Assembly: GCF_010994275.1 (NCBI RefSeq)
Contig: NZ_WMCD01000008.1
Location: 228,950-292,949, forward strand
Source of the DNA: Cyclobacterium jeungdonense
GTDB taxonomy: Bacteria > Bacteroidota > Bacteroidia > Cytophagales > Cyclobacteriaceae
Reading direction: 5' to 3'
DNA: 64,000 nucleotides
A program made the position numbers and the translations under genes. Under the pieces are notes generated by a model that saw nothing but the letters and a program-made list of their open reading frames with translations, ran no database searches and had not been told where the DNA came from. Shown one piece after another: positions 54,600-63,983 of the stretch (its first letter is position 1; the number at the start of each line of letters is the position of its first letter).

Positions 54600-57500
54600 A
54601 TGCTAAGCCTTCAACAAGCCATAGAAATCAAAGAGTCCATTCTAGCCTATCTCAAGGCTACCTTTACTTTTCAGGACAAGAAAGTGCATCAGGCATTCTA
54701 TGACTTTATTACTCACCCCGTAGAGGGGATATTTAAGGGGCCGTATATCTCGCTTCGTTTGCCATTTGTAAAGGCTAACCCAGAAGAGATAGCCCATATA
54801 CCCCTAACTATCAAACCAGATTGGCCTCCATACGATCATCAGGTGAAGGCCTGGCATCGGCTTAGCACCGAAGATAAAAAACCAGAACCCACCTTGATTA
54901 CCACAGGAACAGGTTCGGGAAAAACAGAGTCCTTTTTATTTCCCGTATTGGACTATTGCTATCATCAGCAAAACCGATTTGGCATCAAAGTAATTATTCT
55001 GTATCCCATGAATGCGCTAGCCACCGATCAGGCAGAGCGGTTGGCGGAGTTTATCCACCAAGATGAAAGACTTAAGGGAAAGATTACTGCAGGCCTTTTC
55101 ATCGGAGAAGGGAAAGACAATAAAAATTTCCCCACGACCATGGGGCCAAAAAATATCATCGAGAATAGGGAGACTATCCTTGGCTCCCCCCCTGACATCC
55201 TCCTGACCAATTTTAAGATGTTGGATTATGCCTTAATGAAGGCCAATTACCATGATCTTTGGGCAGGGAATTTTCAAGATCCCACGTTACTTCAGTTCCT
55301 GGTATTGGATGAATTGCATACCTATGACGGAGCACAGGGTACAGACGTGGCCAATTTGATTAGAAGGCTGAAGCTAAAAATAAATGTACCGAAGAATCAC
55401 CTTTGTCCGGTGGGAACTTCGGCAACCATCGGATCAGGTCCGGATGCTCCCCAATTATTAGCGGAGTATGCTTCCAAGGTATTTGGTGAAGCTATTGAGA
55501 GTGAATGTGTGATTTCGGAGAAAAGACAGCAGATTGAAGATTTCTTCGAAGCAATAGATGGTCTGAGGGACCAAAATCCAAGCATCAAAGCACTCAAAGA
55601 CGGCAGCCCTGCTCCAGATGAACCCTTTGAGGTCTTTGTTCAAAAGCAGCTACAAATCTGGGGATTGAGTAAGGAAAACTTATCCAATCAATTAAGGGAG
55701 TTGCGTATTGTCCGTGATTTGGTAGAAGTGCTGAATGAAAGAGAAGGGATTTTTACGCTTGAGCAATTGGCTAAAATGTTATCTAATAAAAATGTTAACT
55801 ACAGGGATACTTACCCCCAATGGAGTGAGACGCTTAAGTTCAGTCCCAAAGAAACATTGATTCAGTCACTTTTTGCGATTATTACGCAAGCGAAAGAGTT
55901 GGATATATTAAGTGGGAAGGAATCTCCATTTCTTTTTGCTCAAACCCAGCTTTGGATCCGGGAACTCAGTGGAGTACTGAGAGCAGTGGAATCTAAGCCA
56001 AGGTTTACCTGGAAGGATAGTGTTAATCCGGAAGATTATACCCTAGCGATGCCACCATGGTTTTGTCGGGAATGCGGAGCGTCAGGTTGGTTAGGAGTCA
56101 AACATGATAATAAAGAGCGATTCGAAAGGGATGTGAATGATGTCTACGGGAAATTCTTTGAAAATCACAAGCACATCTACTTTTTCAATGAGACCAGTAA
56201 ATTTTCCAATAAAGACGCAGCAGCGGTAGGCTATGAACCTTCAGACCATTTCAGGTACCATGTCAGTGGGGAGAATTTAGAGTTTCACAACACGTATCAG
56301 GAAGGCCGGGTGGATATCTCTGCTTTCAAAAAGATCAATGATAAAGGAAGAGCAGAGCATTATTGTCCGGAATGTAATACCAGAAATACGGTTGCTATCA
56401 TTGGTACCCGTATTCCTACACTAAGTTCAATTGCGGTCAGTCAAACTTTGTCTTCCGACCTTGATGGACAGAATGAAAAGCAACGAAAAGTGCTGGCCTT
56501 TACCAATGCGGTACAGGATGCGGCCCATCAAGCCAGTTTTGTGGAAGCCAGAAATTACCGCTTTACTTTCAGATCCTCTCTTCAAAAAGTAATCAATCAA
56601 CAGGAAGGGGCTTTAAATCTTGCTGAGCTGGCGGATCAGTTTATAACGTACTGGAAAACCAATGCAGATGAAAGCGACAAGCATCCTCTTGATGCCTATT
56701 ATTACCGTTTTTTTCCTACAGATTATTTGGGCAAAGCCTCTCCAAGGGACTATTCGGATAACGGAAAATACGCTACTGCTTTTCAAAGAGAGTTTGATCA
56801 TCGGATCAGATGGGAAATATATGCGGAATTTGGGTACAACTCCCTGATTGGTAGAACACTGGAAAAAACAGGTTCATCGGGTGTCTTTTTTGATAGGGCT
56901 GCCCTTGCTCAGGTTTGGGAGAAAGTTTATCCATGGTTGGAAAGCAATGAAGCCTCACAAAGCATTCAAAAAGAAGATTTTGACCGTTTTTTGGCATTGG
57001 TTCTGCATCGGGTCAGAAACAGAGGAGGGATCAACCACCCGTTTTTTGATAAATTTAGAGAGCATGATTTAAAGCTTTGGGACCTAAACTGGAATAAAGA
57101 CAAGCGACATTTCCTCAATAAAAGATTTCATCCGAGAAACCGGCTTCCTAAGTTGTTGACTTTCGAAAAAGAAACAAGAGGGTTATTGGACAGTACCTTT
57201 GCTCAGCAGACCAATTGGTTTCACAGCTATTTCAAAAAGTCCTTCCAAATGGCCAGCAATCATGTGGATTTTGTGAATGAGTTTTTCACTGAGCTGATTC
57301 TCGCATTGGAATCATTGGCAGTGTTGGACAGAAAAACTGCGGGAGGTCAGGTGAATTTTGCCATTAATCCACAAAGTCTTCGCGTGAGCAAATCAGTAAA
57401 AACCATACGCTGTGATTCCTGCGAGCATGAGGTATACACCCCGGATGCTTATTTGGGGTTAACGGGAGGTAAATGCCTGATGTATAGGTGTTCTGGCACT

Positions 57501-60500
57501 TATTCAAGTATCACTCCTGAGGACATGATTGCCGAGCCAAATTATTATCAGTTGGTTTACAACAGAAACCGGTCTCCGCGTATTTATGCTGCCGAACATA
57601 CCGGTTTATTGGAACGAAAGCGCCGAGAGTTGCTTGAAAAGGATTTCAAGGAAAGGCCCCGGTTCAACTCCAAAAATGTAATGGTAGCTACTAGTACCCT
57701 GGAAATGGGTATTGACATAGGTACGTTGAACACAGCCATCAATAATTCCATTCCGCCTTTGCCATCCAACTTCTTGCAGCGGATTGGTCGGGCAGGGAGA
57801 AAATCCGGTTCAGCCTTGTTGGTGAATTTTGCTCAAAGCAAGTCCCACGATTTGTTTTATTACCAAGCTCCTTTGGATATGATGGCTGGAGAAGTGAATA
57901 CTCCGGGATGCTATCTGGAAGCAAAGGAAATACTCAAAAGGCATTTTTTCGCCTATTGCATAGATAGCTGGACTTCAGCTGACCATCGAGCAAATAATAT
58001 TCCGCCCAATATTAGATTTATGAAACTCTCCACGGAGAGTCTTTTAAATGAAGATTTTTTCATGAACCGTATCCTGAATTTCGTCAAATCAAAGGAAGCA
58101 CAGCTCTTTGAACGATTCAAATTACAATATCAAAACGAGGTGGGTGATGATGTTTTCGATGGGCTTCACCAAAGTCTGAAAAGCGACCACTACTATCATT
58201 CGCATCGCAGCATTTTTGAAAATCTCAGAAAAGAGATTGGGGATATTCAGGACAAAAGAACAGATTTACTACACAGACTGAAGAAATCAACACTAGGGGC
58301 ATCTGACCCAGAGCGGAAGGAATTGGAAGCTGAAGCAAAAAACCTCAGTGGCATAATCAGTAGTATCCGAAAAAGAAATACCCTGGAATACCTGACCAAT
58401 GTAGGTGCGCTTCCAAATTATGCATTTCCGGAAACGGGGGTGACACTCCTGGCTAAAGTATTGGGAAACCAGGCAGAGGAAAGTACAAAACCCCCAATAA
58501 GCAAGGACTTTGAAATTGTCAGGAGTGCCAGCCAGGCAATCAGAGAATTGGCCCCTGAAAATCACTTCTATTCCCAGTCTTACAAGTTCAAAGTATCCGG
58601 TCTGAATACCTTTGGCTGGACAGATAAGCATAATTTCCATCAAAAACGGTTTTGCTCCATCTGCGATCATTTGGAGATCGGTTCGATTCAAGCCTCACAA
58701 CCCAACTGTCCCAAATGTGGTGATTCCTCCTGGGGTGCAGCCTCGAATCTTCACTATTTTGCAAGGCTTACCAGTGTAAAATCCTTCAATAATGAAGCAG
58801 ATGCTTTTTTAAAAGACGACAAAGAAGACAGAGAAAGTGTCATTTTTCATGTCAATAGACATTTCGATTTTAAAGCCAACCAATCTGCTGGTGCCTGGGC
58901 AATGAAAGAAATTCCATTTGGGATAGAGTTTGTCAAAAACGTAACCATTACGGATGCCAATTTGGGAAGGCAAGGACAGGTAGATGCCAGACGGATAAAA
59001 ATCAGTAACACCGAAGTACCCATGCATGGCTTTGTCACGTGTGGGTATTGTGGAAAGTCCACTTCAAATATCAGGGAGAAAGACTACAAATTTCATTATG
59101 GATACTGTAAGCATAAAAATGCAACGTACCAGGGAAAGCCTGATGAAGTATTTGCTGAAGTGTTTCTGTTTCGGGAAATACAGACAGAAGTGCTGAAAAT
59201 TCTTTTGCCTGTTCAAGACTTTAACTCCGAAGCAGAAATCAAGATGTTTCAAGCCGGTATTGAGCTGGGATTAAAGAAGTATTTCAATGGGAATCCTCAA
59301 CATATTGCCATTTCTGAATACAGAGAGCACAATCAGCATACAGGAAAATTTGATCGATACCTCCTGCTTTTTGACACCGTTCCTGGTGGTACCGGGTATC
59401 TCGAAAAGCTATTTGACCATGCCAATTTCAGCAGGATGCTCCGCTTGGCGTATCATGAAATAAGGGATTGTTCTTGTCAGCATCATGGCAAAGACGGATG
59501 CTATAGATGTATCTATTCCTATAGCAATCAGTATTATCAATCGGACTTGAGCAGGGAGCGTGCTGAGAAGCGATTCCAGGAAATCGATCAAAAATCAGAA
59601 GCCTGGGAAGCCGTTCCCCAGGGCTTAGGAAAAATAACCGCAAGTGGTCAGATTGAGGAGTCTGAGCTGGAGGATAGATTTATCAGAAGTCTCAAAATTC
59701 TTGCGGAAGCACACGAAAACTGGTCCATCGAAGATATCAAGGAAGACGGGATAGTGAATTATACACTAAGATATAACACCCCATTATCCTCTTTAGTATA
59801 CCACATCAGACCACAGGTAGTCCTTGGACCACAGGATGGTATACGCTACAACACCAAGCCGGATTTCCTTTTTATTTGCACCGTGGCAAGATTTCAGGGA
59901 AAAGAAATCCCTGATTTGGAGGTCGTTCCGCGAATTGCGGTTTATCTGGATGGCTACCAATATCATGCTTCCAAAGAAAATAACCGATTTGCCAATGATC
60001 TGCAAAAACGCAAGGGAATTCTTGAAAGCTCTCAGTACCTAACCTGGACACTAACCTGGGACGATATTGAGAAATTTGATTCTGGCTTTCTTGGAGATAA
60101 GGAAAAGCAACATTCCGAAGATTTTCTAAGCCAACTTTCAAAAACAGAAGACTTCAGAGAAACAAGGCGGAAAGTCTTGGAGATGTTTGGAGCAAATGAT
60201 CCAATTAAAGTTTATGAATCAGGGAATAATTTCGATCGGTTTTTGGCCTTGTTACGATTTCCGATCAGGAACCATGCCTTTTTCAAGTATCCGTGGGGTT
60301 TATTTTTAGGGACTTTTCAGAAGAAACTGTTTAGCCCAAGCTTTGACCCTTCAGATATTCAAAAAGCCTTTTTTGAAAAAGATTTCTTTGACCAATTCGC
60401 CATAGATCGCAGAACACATGATGCCCTAATACCATTTGAAGCTGTTCCAGAATCGGGTCTATTTTACATAAAGGCGATGGTGAACTTGAAAAGTTGGAAT

Positions 60501-60914
60501 ACCTACTATCATCTTAAAGTTAACTCCCAAGATAAAATTGACAAAGAGGCCTGGAACTCATTCTGGATCTTGTTTAACATGTTACAGTTTTTTGAGGAGG
60601 TTAACGAATCAGAAGAAGTTGATACTGAATTGGAAGGATATACCCTTGAAGAGTTATTATCCAATTTTCCCGATGAAGTATTTCATGGTATTTTGGTCAA
60701 GATGTACCAAAAAGGTTTTGTGCAAAGCCAGGACGATGAAATCCGACTTTATTCGGCATTGGATGAAAGTGGTAATACCGTAGCTGAGGCTGAATTAATT
60801 ATTGATTCCTTAAAGGTTGTTATCGGACCCATTGATGGACAAAGCGCCAGATATTTTGAAAGTAACGGATACCAACTAATGGAAGTTGACGAATTAAACG
60901 ATATTGCGATATGA
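54600..60914 (+). CDS. Giant DEAD/DEAH helicase with DUF1998/MZB and nuclease-like C terminus (DruE-like)
   Basis: The protein has 2104 residues. Motif I T-G-T-G-S-G-K-T-E-S (about 100), L-V-L-D-E-L-H-T-Y-D-G (about 236), G-T-S-A-T (about 270), T-S-T-L-E-M-G-I-D-I-G and Q-R-I-G-R-A-G-R (about 1020-1065). The two RecA cores are split by about 700 residues with Cys pairs (C-R-E-C-G, C-P-E-C, C-D-S-C). The DUF1998/MZB zinc cluster C-S-C-Q-H-H-G-K-D-G-C-Y-R-C lies at about 1622. A Vsr/DUF559-like end (Y-L-D-G-Y-Q-Y-H, L-T-W-D-D-I) follows. The size and order match DruE of Druantia, or a fused DrmA-DrmB. It shares ATGA with the next gene. Confidence 0.88.
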   Translation: MLSLQQAIEIKESILAYLKATFTFQDKKVHQAFYDFITHPVEGIFKGPYISLRLPFVKANPEEIAHIPLTIKPDWPPYDHQVKAWHRLSTEDKKPEPTLITTGTGSGKTESFLFPVLDYCYHQQNRFGIKVIILYPMNALATDQAERLAEFIHQDERLKGKITAGLFIGEGKDNKNFPTTMGPKNIIENRETILGSPPDILLTNFKMLDYALMKANYHDLWAGNFQDPTLLQFLVLDELHTYDGAQGTDVANLIRRLKLKINVPKNHLCPVGTSATIGSGPDAPQLLAEYASKVFGEAIESECVISEKRQQIEDFFEAIDGLRDQNPSIKALKDGSPAPDEPFEVFVQKQLQIWGLSKENLSNQLRELRIVRDLVEVLNEREGIFTLEQLAKMLSNKNVNYRDTYPQWSETLKFSPKETLIQSLFAIITQAKELDILSGKESPFLFAQTQLWIRELSGVLRAVESKPRFTWKDSVNPEDYTLAMPPWFCRECGASGWLGVKHDNKERFERDVNDVYGKFFENHKHIYFFNETSKFSNKDAAAVGYEPSDHFRYHVSGENLEFHNTYQEGRVDISAFKKINDKGRAEHYCPECNTRNTVAIIGTRIPTLSSIAVSQTLSSDLDGQNEKQRKVLAFTNAVQDAAHQASFVEARNYRFTFRSSLQKVINQQEGALNLAELADQFITYWKTNADESDKHPLDAYYYRFFPTDYLGKASPRDYSDNGKYATAFQREFDHRIRWEIYAEFGYNSLIGRTLEKTGSSGVFFDRAALAQVWEKVYPWLESNEASQSIQKEDFDRFLALVLHRVRNRGGINHPFFDKFREHDLKLWDLNWNKDKRHFLNKRFHPRNRLPKLLTFEKETRGLLDSTFAQQTNWFHSYFKKSFQMASNHVDFVNEFFTELILALESLAVLDRKTAGGQVNFAINPQSLRVSKSVKTIRCDSCEHEVYTPDAYLGLTGGKCLMYRCSGTYSSITPEDMIAEPNYYQLVYNRNRSPRIYAAEHTGLLERKRRELLEKDFKERPRFNSKNVMVATSTLEMGIDIGTLNTAINNSIPPLPSNFLQRIGRAGRKSGSALLVNFAQSKSHDLFYYQAPLDMMAGEVNTPGCYLEAKEILKRHFFAYCIDSWTSADHRANNIPPNIRFMKLSTESLLNEDFFMNRILNFVKSKEAQLFERFKLQYQNEVGDDVFDGLHQSLKSDHYYHSHRSIFENLRKEIGDIQDKRTDLLHRLKKSTLGASDPERKELEAEAKNLSGIISSIRKRNTLEYLTNVGALPNYAFPETGVTLLAKVLGNQAEESTKPPISKDFEIVRSASQAIRELAPENHFYSQSYKFKVSGLNTFGWTDKHNFHQKRFCSICDHLEIGSIQASQPNCPKCGDSSWGAASNLHYFARLTSVKSFNNEADAFLKDDKEDRESVIFHVNRHFDFKANQSAGAWAMKEIPFGIEFVKNVTITDANLGRQGQVDARRIKISNTEVPMHGFVTCGYCGKSTSNIREKDYKFHYGYCKHKNATYQGKPDEVFAEVFLFREIQTEVLKILLPVQDFNSEAEIKMFQAGIELGLKKYFNGNPQHIAISEYREHNQHTGKFDRYLLLFDTVPGGTGYLEKLFDHANFSRMLRLAYHEIRDCSCQHHGKDGCYRCIYSYSNQYYQSDLSRERAEKRFQEIDQKSEAWEAVPQGLGKITASGQIEESELEDRFIRSLKILAEAHENWSIEDIKEDGIVNYTLRYNTPLSSLVYHIRPQVVLGPQDGIRYNTKPDFLFICTVARFQGKEIPDLEVVPRIAVYLDGYQYHASKENNRFANDLQKRKGILESSQYLTWTLTWDDIEKFDSGFLGDKEKQHSEDFLSQLSKTEDFRETRRKVLEMFGANDPIKVYESGNNFDRFLALLRFPIRNHAFFKYPWGLFLGTFQKKLFSPSFDPSDIQKAFFEKDFFDQFAIDRRTHDALIPFEAVPESGLFYIKAMVNLKSWNTYYHLKVNSQDKIDKEAWNSFWILFNMLQFFEEVNESEEVDTELEGYTLEELLSNFPDEVFHGILVKMYQKGFVQSQDDEIRLYSALDESGNTVAEAELIIDSLKVVIGPIDGQSARYFESNGYQLMEVDELNDIAI

Positions 60915-63010
60915 AGTTATTGTTCTATGACAAATTTTTTGAGTCCTTGATTGACTTACCGAAGGGTATTCAAAAAAAAGTGATCGACTTTCAGAGAAAA
61001 TTCAGGGAAAATTCCAAGTCCTCTGCGATTCACCTAGAGCCTATTAAAAATTTTAAAGATAGTTCTTTGAGGTCGGCCCGTGTGGACCAGACCTATCGCG
61101 CCATCATCAAAGTACCTGAAGTAGGAGAAACGTACTTTTTATTATGGGTAGATCATCATGACAAAGCCTATGAGTGGGCTACAAACAAAGTCTTTCAGTG
61201 GAATGAAAATACCCAAAGCATGCAGGTATTTACTTCGCCCGAAATCATAGAGAAGCAAGAGGAAGTTAGGCCTGAAATTACCATCGAAAAGAGGGCTTTA
61301 TTTAGTGAATATACTGACAAAGATTTGCTTAGAGTTGGGGTTCCGAAGGTATTGTTACCATCTATACGAGGGATTGAAACGTTGGATGGGCTGGAGCATG
61401 TAGAAACGTTCATTCCCCAAGATACTTTCGAAAACCTTTTCTATTTGGCTGATGGGGCATCTGTAGAACAACTGATTTTTGAGATTGAAGAGGGTAAAAC
61501 AGAAGCTGTTTCGGAAGAGGAACAACTCAGAAGTATCAATAACCAAAGGAGTTTTATTGAATTGACCGATGATGAATTGTTTAATGAAATTTTGGAAGGT
61601 AACCTCAAAAAGTGGAAGTATTACCTACACCCCTCTCAAAGAAAGTTAGTAAATGGTTCGTTTACGGGAACAGTCAAGGTTTCTGGCGGAGCAGGTACGG
61701 GAAAAACAGTTGCTGCCCTGCATCGTTTAAAATACCTTTCTAAAAATCGGAAACCCGCAGAAAAAATCCTGTTTACCACATATACAAAGGCCCTTACTGA
61801 AAATCTCAAGAATTTGTCTAACGATCTGGAAATTGATCTTTCTGGGATAAAAATATCGAATATTGACGCTTTGGCCTTTGACTTAGTTAAGGATTTTGTC
61901 TTAATTTCCAATGACTATAAAGTTTTTGGCTTGCATCATATTAAGAACCCTGAAGAAATCTGGGAGGAAGTGTTGGATACCGAATTGACCACATTTGATA
62001 CTGATTTCCTATCGAAAGAGTATCGTGAAATAGTGCTATACCACGATGTTAAATCGCTTGAAGAATACTTAAAAGCACCGCGTGTTGGGAGGGGGAAAGC
62101 CATAAGTAGGACCCAACGAAGGGTAGTTTGGTCTTTAGTGGAAAAATACAATCGGATTAAGGGGCAGTATCATTACTATCATAAAGAAGAACTATACAAT
62201 CTTCTGGTAAATTTTCTCAAAAGTCACGACACCAAAGTGTATGATTTTGGCTTGGTGGACGAATTACAGGATTTTTCGAATGTAGAACTTCGGGTTGTAA
62301 GGGCCCTCGTGGAAGAAAAACCAAATGATTTATTTTTAGTGGGAGATCCACTACAGAAGATTTACGATAAGCGCATCAATTTTTCCCAGTCAGGTATCAA
62401 TGTGAGAGGGAAAAGGAGTCGACGGTTGAGAATCAATTATCGAACTACTGAGGAAATTAAGAAGCTTGCCATTTCAATCGTCAATGATGAGCACTATGAT
62501 AATTTTGACGGTCAGGAAGAAGAGAAAGCCGGCTATGTTTCCCTATTTCATGGAAATCAGCCACAGTACACTGTATTTCATTCCAAGGATCAGGAAGTAC
62601 AACATGTCATTTCAGAGATTGAATATTTATTAGAGGGAAAATACAAACCAGAAGAAATTGCTATCACTTCGCGTACCAAAAATGCACTGAAGGAATTCAG
62701 AACCGAACTGCATTTAAAAAATATCCCGTACACCGAGTATGAACAGGGAAATAAAGTTGGACATCAAAACGGCGTGAATTTGCTTACCTTCCACAACATC
62801 AAAGGCCTCGAATTTAAACAAGTCTTTTTAGTAGATGTCAATAACAGAACCTGCCCAAAGCACTTTGAAGCATTGGACAACTACTCTGACACAGAAAAAG
62901 CGAGCTATTACAAAAATGAAAAATCTCTCCTTTATGTGGCCGTATCCAGAGCAATACAACGGGTGGAGATTACTGGAATTGGGATAAGGTCGGAATTGGT
63001 GAGGGTTTGA
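60911..63010 (+). CDS. RelE/ParE-like domain fused to a UvrD-type SF1 helicase
   Basis: The protein has 699 residues. Residues 1-95 have the RelE/ParE toxin fold pattern: L-L-F-Y-D-K-F-F-E-S-L, then I-K-N-F-K-D-S-S-L-R-S-A-R and Y-R-A-I-I-K-V-P. The rest is an SF1A helicase with G-G-A-G-T-G-K-T (about 259), V-D-E-L-Q-D-F (about 450), G-D-P-L-Q-K-I-Y, R-I-N-Y-R-T, T-F-H-N-I-K-G-L-E-F and Y-V-A-V-S-R-A. It overlaps the DUF1998 helicase gene by ATGA, so both are probably made together. Whether the RelE-like part still cuts mRNA or only binds a ribosome or partner is unknown. Confidence 0.85.
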   Translation: MKLLFYDKFFESLIDLPKGIQKKVIDFQRKFRENSKSSAIHLEPIKNFKDSSLRSARVDQTYRAIIKVPEVGETYFLLWVDHHDKAYEWATNKVFQWNENTQSMQVFTSPEIIEKQEEVRPEITIEKRALFSEYTDKDLLRVGVPKVLLPSIRGIETLDGLEHVETFIPQDTFENLFYLADGASVEQLIFEIEEGKTEAVSEEEQLRSINNQRSFIELTDDELFNEILEGNLKKWKYYLHPSQRKLVNGSFTGTVKVSGGAGTGKTVAALHRLKYLSKNRKPAEKILFTTYTKALTENLKNLSNDLEIDLSGIKISNIDALAFDLVKDFVLISNDYKVFGLHHIKNPEEIWEEVLDTELTTFDTDFLSKEYREIVLYHDVKSLEEYLKAPRVGRGKAISRTQRRVVWSLVEKYNRIKGQYHYYHKEELYNLLVNFLKSHDTKVYDFGLVDELQDFSNVELRVVRALVEEKPNDLFLVGDPLQKIYDKRINFSQSGINVRGKRSRRLRINYRTTEEIKKLAISIVNDEHYDNFDGQEEEKAGYVSLFHGNQPQYTVFHSKDQEVQHVISEIEYLLEGKYKPEEIAITSRTKNALKEFRTELHLKNIPYTEYEQGNKVGHQNGVNLLTFHNIKGLEFKQVFLVDVNNRTCPKHFEALDNYSDTEKASYYKNEKSLLYVAVSRAIQRVEITGIGIRSELVRV

Positions 63011-63096
63011 TTAAAATAATGTTTTGTGGAACCGTTTTTTTAATTTTTGAAAATTTAATAATGACATGCATTTTTGGGTAAATAATATTTAGATTG

Positions 63097-63918
63097 ATGG
63101 TAACAATTGAAAATGCGAAAAAGCTTTTAGAAAAGGTTCATGAAATTCAAAAAAGGGAGGATGAACTTTCTACTCTCAGGGGGGAGAAGTTCAATATTTT
63201 CAAGTTGCTGGGTTTGGATGCAAATGAAGCTGGCTTGCACACTAAGTTCATATTTGAGTTGTTAAATAAGAACGGTTCACATGGCTTGGGAGCAGTGTTT
63301 TTTGATGGATTTATCAGCATCCTTAATAAGAATGTATTATCTCAGGATTATTCTATTCCTGGATACACCCATTTTCAACAAATTCGCAAAGAGCAAAACA
63401 TCGGGGGAGTTGATCATAAAAAAATTGATGGTGGTGTTATTGACTTACATATAGAAACCGATTCCTTTTCGATAGCCATAGAAAATAAAATCTATTCGGG
63501 ATTGGGATATCAGCAACTGGAAAGATACCACGCTTACCAATCTAACAAAAAAAATAAACTTAGGTATTTACTTTTATTAACCCTTGATGGATATGGTGGA
63601 TATAAGGGCCCACTAAGGGAAGGGGAGGAATATTTTTCGATCACTTACCGTGAAATAATTTTAGATTGGCTGGAATTCTGCCATGAAAAAGCTTCCAATA
63701 CTCCGGTATTAAGGGAAACAATAAAACAATACATCATAACTATTAAAGGGATCTTAGGAATGTTAACCAATCAGGAGATGAACAAAGAACTAGAAAACCT
63801 TATTCTAAAAAATTATGATTCCGCCCGTCAAATAGCAGAGGCATTCGTACATTCTAAGGAATTGAGGACAAGGAAGATGTATGAGCTTGTTTTGAATAAA
63901 TTGAAAAAGCTACGATGA
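63097..63918 (+). CDS. PD-(D/E)XK nuclease family protein (PDDEXK_4-like)
   Basis: The protein has 273 residues starting at ATG 63097; the frame begins with a TTG one codon earlier. It has L-H-T-K-F-I-F-E-L-L near residue 50, G-G-V-I-D-L-H-I-E with the catalytic Asp near 116, I-A-I-E-N-K-I with Glu-x-Lys near 130 and a Y-Q-Q-L-E-R-Y helix, the order of the PDDEXK_4 group. Such proteins occur widely as nucleases in defence and toxin loci. It lies 86 bases after the UvrD-type gene and may belong to the array or be a separate unit. Confidence 0.75.
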   Translation: MVTIENAKKLLEKVHEIQKREDELSTLRGEKFNIFKLLGLDANEAGLHTKFIFELLNKNGSHGLGAVFFDGFISILNKNVLSQDYSIPGYTHFQQIRKEQNIGGVDHKKIDGGVIDLHIETDSFSIAIENKIYSGLGYQQLERYHAYQSNKKNKLRYLLLLTLDGYGGYKGPLREGEEYFSITYREIILDWLEFCHEKASNTPVLRETIKQYIITIKGILGMLTNQEMNKELENLILKNYDSARQIAEAFVHSKELRTRKMYELVLNKLKKLR

Positions 63919-63920
63919 AA

Positions 63921-63983
63921 TCTGACAGTTAGGGATTAAATTTAGGTGTTGAATCTAATCATTAACCCCTAAAAACTGTCAGA
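63921..63983. repeat. Long inverted repeat before the right-edge ORF
   Basis: TCTGACAGTT (63921-63930) and AACTGTCAGA (63974-63983) are perfect complements. Inside, AGGGATTAA and TTAACCCCT extend the pairing with one mismatch after a short bulge. It could be a terminator-like hairpin after the nuclease gene, an operator, or an IS end. No T run follows. Confidence 0.6.
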
